A DNA stretch of 64,000 nt, from assembly GCA_964019155.1 (NCBI GenBank), contig OZ025243.1, positions 32,387,528 to 32,451,527 of the forward strand. The letters run 5' to 3'. Under the pieces are notes generated by a model. It worked only from the letters and a program-made list of their open reading frames with translations. It was not told where the DNA came from and made no database searches. The number at the start of each line of letters is the position of its first letter. The stretch's first letter is position 1. The position numbers were made by a program, and so were the translations under genes. Positions 1-10,718 of this stretch are shown piece by piece. Source of the stretch: Osedax fenrisi (lineage: Eukaryota > Annelida > Polychaeta > Sabellida > Siboglinidae).

Positions 1-37
1 AGCTGTAGCAGCTGCCATGTTTATGTAAATAGATTTT

Positions 38-165
38 AACTAAAGCCGATTGTTTTTATATAAATAATCATATAAGATCATTTCTAAATATTATTTTAAG
101 AACTATTATTTATCATGGGTGCATTTTTAAACCACGTATACTACCTGTGTATCTGACTCCTGCTT
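38..165 (-). mobile_element. tRNA-derived SINE, decayed 5' fragment (copy 1)
   Basis: On the minus strand this resembles the tRNA-like head and first body segment of the SINE seen intact at 665-966. Shared blocks include the stretch around AAGCCGAT, the ATAAGATCA..TCTAAATA..TTTTAAGA block, and the remnant of the CGTGTCCTACTGCTTGTGTGTCTGAC segment. It is heavily substituted and the 3' half is missing, so it is an old copy. The assignment rests on by-eye alignment with the other copies. Confidence 0.6.
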
Positions 166-170
166 ATATA

Positions 171-175
171 TACAC

Positions 176-214
<39 letters not shown>

Positions 215-467
215 CTTAAAATATTATTAATTATATTTAAAACGTATACATTTGTTAAATATTATTATAATATATGTAATATAATTTAAATAATTTCAAA
301 AAATAGACTATTGCTATAATGATAGTACTTTATACAAAATATGGTCATACAACCCCACTTATCCCTATAATTTATACACATTTATATATATATATATATA
401 GTATATATATAGTATATATATAGTATTATAGTATTATATTAATATATCCACATTGATTATTCATTAG
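171..467. other. AT-rich spacer with TA tracts and a dispersed repeat
   Basis: This stretch has (TA)n at about 182-209 and 375-425. A roughly 95-bp segment at 275-372 recurs in inverted orientation at 22702-22796. No exon is convincing here. If the micro-exon gene downstream has its signal peptide exon upstream of this point, that exon lies outside the window or is not recognisable. Confidence 0.5.
275..372 (+). repeat. Dispersed repeat, partner of 22702-22796
   Basis: The segment matches the reverse complement of 22702-22796 over about 95 bp at roughly three quarters identity by eye. Shared blocks include ATGTAAT.ATTTAAATAATT, AATGATAG.ACTTT and TCATACAAC.CCAC. Reading AATGATAG onwards, both copies have an open frame with a shared NDST..KI.SYN pattern. 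The upstream AG present here is replaced by GT in the other copy, so I treat it as a repeat and not an exon. Confidence 0.45.
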
Positions 468-633
468 ATGAAATACCGCATACAACTCCAACAACAGGTT
501 ATTAAAATTATATATATATATATATATATAATATATTATATATATATACATAAATATAGTAATATGTTATTATTTTAATATATTTATATTATATATTCAT
601 TAGATGGAATAGAATATACACCTCCAACACAAG
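468..633 (+). CDS. Two homologous 30-nt micro-exons (468-497, 604-633)
   Basis: Both follow TATTCATTAG or ATTCATTAG and precede GTTATTA. Read from the third base they encode EIPHTTPTT and GIEYTPPTQ, each with a split codon at both ends that gives Asp at the junction (G|AT). The flanking intron bases are nearly the same in the two copies, so the pair looks like a duplicated exon unit. They are too short for ordinary gene finders. Whether upstream exons exist outside the window cannot be seen. Confidence 0.55.
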
Positions 634-960
634 GTTATTATAATTGTATATATATATATATATTAACTGCCTGTGTGGCTCATTGGCTAAGGCGTCAGAC
701 ACACAAGCAGTAGGACACGGGTTCGACCCTCGTCCGGACCATTAATTAATTTTATAAAATGGGTCTTAAAATATTATTTAGAAGTGATCTTATATAATTG
801 TGTATAACTAAATTATCGGCTCTCTTTAAAACCTCGGATGCCTTAACATGAGAGAGGCTTCGAAGGGACATTAGAGCCATATATGGTTATAAGTGAAAAC
901 TTCATCTAAGTTCCTGGATGGGATGAAAGGACTCCACCAAATAAAAATAACAATAACAAT

Positions 961-1012
<52 letters not shown>

Positions 1013-3428
1013 TTATTGATTGATTGAATGTAATAATTTTATTTTAATGTGCAATAAAATAAACACGAAAGTGCCAATATACACACAGTCTATAACATAT
1101 GCATATAGTATATGAATACATAAATGTGTACATTTACTTAAAATAATGATAATTTATAAATAATGACAATATAGTAAACTAAGTATATACATAAATATGT
1201 GTATATATACACAAACTATTTATAATAGTATACAATATTATAGTATAGTATGCGATGCATATGTGTTAAACGTTATGTTATCGGCTCCTATCAAACATAA
1301 GATGATGCATGGATTACTTGTATACATTATACGACGCGACGTATACGTCGCACACGCACTCCTTGCACGGAGTACGGACATATTCGTGGACTACGTTTCG
1401 TAAATATCAGTAGTCTGAAGGAAGACATCGGTTTACTAGTGGTCGGTAATTAATGAGATGTACGATGACGAGAGGCTAGATGCTCGTTTTATGACTAGAA
1501 TATGGTTGCCAATAATTCTGATTTAAACTAGTATATCGCAGCTATGGTTGCTAATTGAGTTACAATGATTAATTAACTATTTAACTATTTTGAACTAGTG
1601 TAAATAACCTGTTTCTAGAACTCTACTCAGTATATACTTTGGAAAACTTTTGCATTGCACATTTGATGTACCAGCTATATCAACCAATTGTTATTTATAG
1701 TGCTTATAATAGGAGAAGATAGTAGGCGTATATACCTGTGTATTTATCGATTTATTAATTTAATTGTGCTTATGGTATACCTTAAATTAAACGAAGCTTT
1801 TAAATATACTATATATGATAATTCTATGCGACTGGGATATTACTAGGAATACGTGAGATATACATAAATGAATGATGATATTATATGATAGAGAATGACT
1901 ATGGATGTTTGTTGAAGATAGATTGATTAACAGTAAATTATAATCGATATAACCTGGAAATTATAATTTCTATATAATTTATATAAAATATATTCTACGT
2001 TTTAGTTATAAATTTTGATAGTGAGTTTCGATTCTTCGGATTTTATAAATATGCTAATAATGTATTTAATAATATAATACATATGATGCAATAGAATAGG
2101 GAATAGTAAAAATAACACCTATATATTGAGTGGTAAAAGAAATTAAATAAAGAGGAATACATAAATATAAAAATATAAATATAAAAATATACATAGATTG
2201 CATTAAATAGTAATCATTTTTATAAAGACTACTGAAAATTCAGATATTGTTTTTGCCGAACCACGAATATGTGAAAAAGAATTAAAAGGAGTGGAAATTC
2301 TAATACTTGATGTACTCCTAATTAACATATATTTTGAACTTTTCTTTACGAGTTTTCACAAAAGAACATCGACTTCTCGATATGCTTCAAGCAATAATGA
2401 ACAGTCAACATCAACCAGGAAATTTATTATTTTATAATCCATAATCAGATCATAATGTGAACTGCTTACGTATAATTTATTATACGAACAAATAATACAT
2501 TATAATTTGTATATGGCATATTGCATCTATATAAATGACTTTTAGTAGAATTCCTCGGACTTTTCACTTTTACTTGTATATATTAATTATATTACATATA
2601 CAATAATTGTTTTATAATAAATGTATTATATAGATTGTATATGCTTTTTTTATTACAATAGTTATTACTAATAAAATAACTCAATATTATGTTTAGATTA
2701 CTAACTGGTTTTATACATATTTTATTTATATGAATATAACAAATATATATATATACAAAGGTTTACAAATGGTCACTAGATTCATAATTAAATATGTACG
2801 TTAAATACATACATCTAGTTGTAGTTGCAATTATATATACATGGTGTAAGTTCCATACAATATATTTCCAACCTACCTGATCAAATGTATAATTATACAT
2901 GCTTATAATAGCTGCAAACAATGATATACTTATTGCGGTTTAAAAATATTAGATATATGATTTATATAGATAAGAAAGAGGAGGGGTCCTATCACTGAAC
3001 TTTTTGATAATCCCGAGTTAATATTTGTAAAATAACTATATTGTTTATTTATTTTTACTCTGTATCCTATTTTTCAAGATATGATTTGAACTAAGAATAT
3101 ACATAACCACATATACTACAATAATAAATCTTATATAATAATGTAGTGTGAGGAAATATGTTAATGACAACAATTGATAAAGTATAACATAATTTAAATG
3201 AAAGTATTTTTAGAAATTATTTTGATAGGATCATCTGGTGAAACTTTAAATTTACTTGGTAACAAAATTAAAATGTAGACAAACTTTTTAAGTAATCATG
3301 GATATTAATTACATCGAAAGATTTCTAAATTATATAATAAACTGATGATGGGGCTGTATAAATAGATGCAAATTGTTCAGAAAGACATACATCCTTGTCA
3401 GTGTCTGATATATTACTATTAGAAGGAT

Positions 3429-3473
<45 letters not shown>

Positions 3474-4218
3474 ATTGATTGAAAGTTTATTTAAACACTT
3501 AAATAAATAATAGATGATTTCTCAAAAGTGTATATATATAATACAAATAATAAAAGTAGGTAAAACAATAAATACCATTAATAATAATAAATTAAATAGA
3601 ATAAACATTACGCAAATTAATAAATAACATAATAATGACAAATTATATTAGTATTGCAGATTGCCACCTGATATAAATTGTTGTATATATTACATGAATG
3701 TTTTATGCGATTTTATGGATTGAATATAGGGTGGGAGTGAATTCCTTAACTTTGGACCAATATAACTAAGTGCCCGAGTATTAATTTTAGAGGGACTGAA
3801 AATAGGGATAGATAAAATATGATATGTATGGTATCTAAGAGATGGAAGGGAATATCGTTGTACTAGAGAAGCAGAAATATAGGAGGGGCAATTCGAAGAG
3901 TATATTAAGGAATGAACAATAGATAGTATGCGATAAACAGATCGTTTGTTAAATGGGAACTATGGAAGTAAGTGTTGGTATGAGGAAGTAGAGGAATGAT
4001 ATCGAATACGTAGGTTATATGTTTTATGGATTGATGAACGCATATTTCGATTTAGGGGAAAAATATAAGATAATGGAAGATTGATGAGGAGCGAGGAATA
4101 GTATTCCATACGCGAGAAGACTAGGGATTTAACTAGAGTTTTAGTAAGAGATAACAGTAACATTATTTTAGTATTTTTATATATAATTTTATATAATTCT
4201 AAATATATGATAATTTGC

Positions 4219-4262
<44 letters not shown>

Positions 4263-6365
4263 TTAAATATAGATATACTATTAGTTTTATATAATTGTTA
4301 ATGTATTATATAAGGTAGTATAGTAATTAGTATACTATATTTATTTTAAATATTCATTAGGTATAACAGACGGTTCATCTATAACAGATGGTTATTATAA
4401 TTATATTACTTTTATTATATTATATTCATATTTAATTTACAATATATATTTTCAAGTACGCATAAACTAGTGCTGTAAAATTTCAAATCTCAAATATCAA
4501 ATCTCAAATCTTTTTTTTTCGGTTCGGTTCAAATCTTTAATTTTCGGGTATTTGGAAAGATTTGATGGTCTCAAATCTTTATTTTTAATTTAGTTTCGGT
4601 TCGGGTATCATGTTGGGTAATTGTTCGGGTAATGATCAATTAACATAATTATGTATTAATTTTCTTTCAACTATTTAAAAATATCCATTAAAATGAATAC
4701 ATAATATTAATTCGATTATGTTATGCCACCTATATGATAATATATTTAAAATAGAATAATGTTATCAAGGACACATTGTCCTTGATTTATTATCCATTAA
4801 TCCAATAACAATATTTAAAAATGAATACGTATATTCTGCATATTCCTGAAGGAATATCATTAGATTAAGTTTAAATTATTTATACTCTGTACTAATAAAT
4901 AAAAATGTTAATTCATAAACCGTTTAAAACTATATTTGTCTACAAGTACATTTTGAATAAATAGTTGACACTATGGTATATATATATATATGCTGTGGTA
5001 TATATATATATATATATAGTATGTAGGATTCCTCTTACACCTTTACTAAATATATTAGTATACTATACTGATATATATGATTATTAGAATAGTAACATAT
5101 TCAATAATTCAAGTAATTAATAATTATTTATTGTTAATTATTCAATTATAATTTATTAATTAATAATTATTTATCAATCATTATTATTAATTAATAATAA
5201 TTAATTATATATTATTTTAATAATTATTAATTATTTAATTATAATTTATTAATTAATAATTATTTATAAATTAATTATTATAATTATTAATTAATAATAA
5301 TTATTTATTAATTATTATAATTATTTATTAATTATTATAATTATTTATTAATTATTATAATTATTTATTAATTATTATAATTATTTAATAATTATTATAA
5401 TTATTTATTAATTATTATAATTATTTATTAATTATTATAATTATTTATTAATTATTATAATTATTTATTAATTATTATAATTATTTATTAATTATTATAA
5501 TTATTTATTAATTATTATAATTAATAATTAATTTAATTAATAATAATTATTTATTAATTAATTTATTATTATTAATAGTAATTAATTAATTAATATCTCA
5601 TTTTTTTCTTCGCTAACTTATTTTAAATTATTATTAAAAGATTTGAAGTTCTCGAGAACATACCTAAATATGAGAGATTTGAAGTTCTCGAGAACGTGAT
5701 ATTTTTTTAAAGATTTGAAGTTCTCGAGAACACACATTTTAAGATTTGATGTTCTCGAGAACAACCAAGTATTTGAAATTTTACAGCATTAGCATAAACC
5801 ATATGCATTTATTATTTATAATAATTAATTATTATATTATATATAATATAATAATTAAACATTACATTATAATGTATTTTCTTAATTATACATAGTTATA
5901 TTATTTATTATACTATATATATGATTATCATATGAGTATTATAGAATGTAAATATTTCTAGATTGTATTAAAACAACAAAAAATAAAAGTTATTACTAAT
6001 AAATTTAATAATCAATCTCAAATAATAATATTTTATTAACAACAGAAGTTTATTTTGTATAATGTATATTTTAAAATGTTAATGTATAGGGTATAGGGTA
6101 TAATACATAATAAATCAAATCATATAATTATAAATCTGAATCAAAAAATACAACATAATTATGATAATTAAAATAAATTATATATTTATCATATATCAAA
6201 TTTTCATCAGAGTATAAATTACGATTACAATGAAATTTATGTATATTTAAAATTAAATTTATAAACAGATAATATAGAAATTACTTCTTTAATTATATTT
6301 AATTATATTTAAGTATATACTTATATATAATTATATTTAATATATTTAATTATGGTCATGTATAC

Positions 6366-6397
<32 letters not shown>

Positions 6398-9300
6398 CTC
6401 CGGAAAACGGAGAATGATAGTTCTCGACAGGTTATAGATTTATTGAATGGAAACTGGACGTGGATGGGGAATGTGGTGTGGTTCGTGGATGGACGTGGAT
6501 GGGGGTGGGGTGTCGTTCGAGGATGGGGTAGATAGGGAAGGGGTGCGTTCGTGGATGGGGGTATATGGGGAATGGAGGATGGACGTATTGGACGAATCGC
6601 GAATGGAGGAAACCTCAAACTAAAACAAATATGAATACATATTAAACATCATAATATCAACAAGCATGATTAAATATGTATCAATCGAGAAGTTCTCACA
6701 ATTAATATGATATGATTTACTAGCCTTTCAGTGTACGCTGTATGCACTAATAAACCATATCATACCGAACTTCTCGATAATAACGAAATCACGTGATGGG
6801 CGTAGTGGGCGTATCTCTAATTAGATAACTAGATTAAACTAGTTAGTCTAATTATAAACTACGCTCTTTTTTACAATTTACAAAACAGAAATCAAATTAT
6901 ATAAAAAACAAATAAGAAAATATATTTAATCAACATTCATCCACATTACATAACATTTACATTCGTTCAAGGCACGCCAACTAATTGAAATTTACAAAAC
7001 AGAAATCAAATTATATAAAAAACACAAATCACAAAATATATTAAATTAACATTTATCTAAATTACATAACACATGTATACTTCATGCACAACATATTTAT
7101 AAATACCTACACACAGTTATACACGTAGTTGCCATACTACATTCACCCCAACCGAAAAAAAATCTTACCTCCATTTATTCAATTACTCGCTTTAAGTTTA
7201 TTATATTCTCACTTTTAACACATTCATTATTCTTAATTCTATACACCGCATTATCTACTAACTTTTCTATTACTATCCACTTCTTATCTCCCCAAATATT
7301 TTGTAACTCCCTCTTTCCCACCACTCTACGGGTTACTCTCACAATATCTCCAACTTCGAATACATCATATTCCTTTACTTTACTACAGACCATACACTTT
7401 CTTATATACATCCTTATATCCCGATACTTGCCTAACCACGTATATGTCTCGTTTATCTTACTGATTGTCTTATCAATCCCTTGATGACCATTATCCTCAT
7501 GTGCTCCTCTCACCACATCTATAACTAAACTCCTTGGTACCATCAACCTATCATTATGTCCTTCCCTTTTCTCAAATAGAACTCCCTCCTTAATTACTAA
7601 TCTGCCTACGTAATCATACTTCCCTGCTACTACTAATGCATTCTTAATAACCATATCCTTACTCTGCTCCAGTACTAAGTTACCTCTCTCCATAATTGGT
7701 AATATATCTATAATTCCCAACTCTGCTATATCCCCTTCATAATCTTCTACCTCTTCCTCTATATCTGGCATATATTGTCCCTTTGATAATGCGTCAGCTA
7801 CCAAATTCTCATTCCCAGAGCTCAGTCTTTCTCTGCGGTTATCTCTACTTGCTCTACCCGACCCGCTTAATGTAGAGCATTCTAGTTTAACTAACTTCTA
7901 CACATTATTGCTACATGCCCCTTCTTACCACACTTATAACACACTACTTCTCTTCTACTTCCACTACTAATCATTGATTCTAATTCACGACACTTCTCTT
8001 CGTATTCTCTGTTAGATATTTCTAAATGTCTTATTCTATCCTCTAATGTACTTACTTTCGATATACCTAGCTCTCTAACATCTACTTTATAGCACACCTC
8101 TTCTGATATCATTTCACCTACATTTTCCCACTTTACACTATACTTCCTCAACTCTTTAATAGATGTTTTCCCCAACCCAATAAGACCTCTCCTTAATTCT
8201 ACCGACAGTATATTATTTCGTATACTTTCAATAATCACTTCTTCCCAACTCCCTTCCATTACTCTAAGTTCCATACCTAACTCTAACAAACAATCTATAA
8301 AGGTATTTACACTCTCTGACTCCCCTTGCTTTCTTGCCATTATATCATAAATAATTGCACTTTTACATCTACTTAATGCATTTCTCTCTCTCAGGCATTC
8401 CTTTAATTTTGTAATGTTTATCATATCATTTCCTAACATCATCATTAACTCTATTTTAGCCTCCCCCTTAACATGATAGCATGCAAATGATGCTGCATCA
8501 TTTTCTTTCAAACCCTTTAACTTTACACATTCATCCAACTCATTCAACCACCTTACAACATCCGTACTCCCATCAAACTTATCTAATCTTACATACGACA
8601 AATCATTCATACTATAATTGTTAAGTTCTACACTATTCTTTATATATATTACTCTACCAGATCTTAATATCATGCACACAATAACACTCACTCACAAACG
8701 TACACTTTATAAATCAATTTAATTACGAGGAGAGCGTATTTTATAATTAAATTAACTAGCGTGAAAGTTGAAGGTTCCTCCGGATTAGTGCACCGATATT
8801 GTCGCGTCTCGTATTATTCAACGTGTCGTCCCTTCTCGTCGTACAGTGTCGTCGTCGCCTCTCGTAGTATTGCGTCGTCGTCGTTTCTCGTCGTACCGTG
8901 TCGTCTTCGCCTCTCGTTGTACCGTGTCGTCTTCGCCTCCCGTAGTATAGCGTCTTCCTTCCGTCCAATCAAATTATGCGCTGTCGGTCGCCGCTGTCAC
9001 CAATGTTGTCTCCGGAAAACGGAGAATGATAGTTCTCGACAGGTTATAGATTTATTGAATGGAAACTGGACGTGGATGGGGAATGTGGTGTGGTTCGTGG
9101 ATGGACGTGGATGGGGGTGGGGTGTCGTTCGAGGATGGGGTAGATAGGGAAGGGGTGCGTTCGTGGATGGGGGTATATGGGGAATGGAGGATGGACGTAT
9201 TGGACGAATCGCGAATAGAGGAAACCTCAAACTAAAACAAATATGAATACATATTAAACATCATAATATCAACAAGCATGATTAAATATGTATCAATCGA

Positions 9301-10150
9301 GAAGTTCTCACAATTAATATGATATGATTTACTAGCCTTTCAGTGTACGCTGTATGCACTAATAAACCATATCATACCGAACTTCTCGATAATAACGAAA
9401 TCACGTGATGGGCGTAGTGGGCGTATCTCTAAATAGATAACTAGATTAAACTAGTTAATCTAATTATAAACTACGCTCTCTTTTACAATTTACAAAACAG
9501 AAATCAAATTATATAAAAAACAAATAACAACATATATTTAATCAACATTCATCCACATTAAATAACATTTACATTCGTTCAAGGCACGTCAACTAATTGA
9601 AATTTACAAAACAGAAATCAAATTATATAAAAAACACAAATCACAAAATATATTAAATTAACATTTATCTAAATTACATAACACATGTATACTTCATGCA
9701 CAACATATTTATAAATACCTACACACAGTTATACACGTAGTTGCCATACTACATATATATATTTTGCATTGTAATGAATATATTATATAATTAAAAAAAT
9801 ATAAATTACCCTTGGGGATAATTAATTACATATATTTAAAATAAGTTACTGGGGGATATGACCTTCTTGGGGGAGACTATATTCAATTTATTCCAGAAAG
9901 TATTGTTTGTAAGAGTTTCTGGATAGGTTGATTATTATATAGAAGTTATCCGCTTAAGAATATTATAATAATGTAAATAAAACGTATTAAATATACTTAT
10001 CGTGGGATATTAATGTGGACTATACGATAAAGACTATAGTGTATATTGAACGCACACTATTTATGATGTGATGTGATGTAAATGAGTATATTTATGTATG
10101 GTATATAATGTAAATAATTTAGATTATAAATATATTTATATGTCGATATT

Positions 10151-10195
<45 letters not shown>

Positions 10196-10662
10196 TACAT
10201 ATTTATTAGAATCTATGACAAGTTCTTCTAAAAACACAGGTTAAAATAAGTCTATGTATAAATAATATGTTTAAATAACATAATAACATTGATATTACTA
10301 TATATTTAATTACAATTTAGAATAATATTACTAACATTTAATATAGTAAATATGAGTAAAACAACCATAATTTTTTTTATTTCCTATTAATATATTCATA
10401 TATATACATACATATATGGGTATTTATTTATTTAGATATATATTAATAATTTATATATATATATATATATATATATTTACATACTCATTAACCAAATAAA
10501 TAATAACCAAATAAAATGGTTATTAAAAAATTAAACGTTCATTAAATATTCATACTGAATGACATTTTCTGAACATACTAATGATCTATGAACATTTTGT
10601 AATACATATTACATACTTTTAAATACATAATTAGATGAAAAAGAACATACTACCATGACTGG

Positions 10663-10718
<56 letters not shown>

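Larger units (their letters stand above)
4468..5791. mobile_element. hAT-like non-autonomous element (MITE) with 8-bp TSD
   Basis: The termini are inverted repeats of 21 bp with one mismatch, TAGTGCTGTAAAATTTCAAAT at 4468 and the complement of TAATGCTG.. ending at 5791. Both ends are flanked by the perfect 8-bp direct repeat GCATAAAC (4460-4467 and 5792-5799). An 8-bp duplication with TAG/CAG-type termini is the hallmark of the hAT superfamily. No transposase is encoded. Inside are CAAATCT motifs near the left end, four AGATTTGAAGTTCTCGAGAAC-type repeats near the right end, and a 20-bp tandem array in the centre. It lies in the intron after the 4361-4390 exon. Confidence 0.85.
6392..9753 (-). 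mobile_element. Ty3/gypsy LTR element, internally deleted (element A)
   Basis: Two 750-bp direct repeats (6392-7141, 9004-9753) bound a 1.86-kb interior. On the sense (minus) strand the LTR runs from TGTAGTATGG to GGAGACAACA. The interior encodes Gag with a zinc knuckle and a fused integrase remnant. Protease, reverse transcriptase, most of RNase H and the integrase catalytic core are gone. Eight or so differences between the LTRs by eye (about 1 %) suggest a young insertion that needed proteins from another element. It landed in a (TA)n tract, so a 4-5 bp target duplication (TATA) is present but not diagnostic. The family is that of element B at 38108-43034, judged from Gag and H2C2 similarity. 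Confidence 0.85.

Noticed and set aside
665..740. Possible functional tRNA gene
   Set aside because: T-arm and B-box are good, but the acceptor halves do not pair, and the same head is fused to a common body in six places, so it is a SINE.
1197..1403. 68-codon frame on the + strand
   Set aside because: No domain, no splice context, first half is low-complexity AT; length is within chance for this composition.
4273..4296. 24-nt phase-1 AG..GT segment
   Set aside because: Adjacent to a TA tract, AT-only composition and no shared flanks; expected by chance.
6210..6239. 30-nt AG..GT segment encoding SINYDYNEIY
   Set aside because: Open only in phase 0, with a stop in phase 1, so it cannot join the phase-1 exon chain.
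6346..6618. 90-codon Pro/His-rich minus-strand frame in the LTR, also at 8997-9230
   Set aside because: Complement of the G-rich LTR repeat; no start context or domain, and it crosses the LTR border.
8756..9147. Overlapping frames of 70 and 128 codons on opposite strands
   Set aside because: They lie in the tandem-repeat leader and LTR of gypsy element A; the residues mirror the CGTCGTC repeat.
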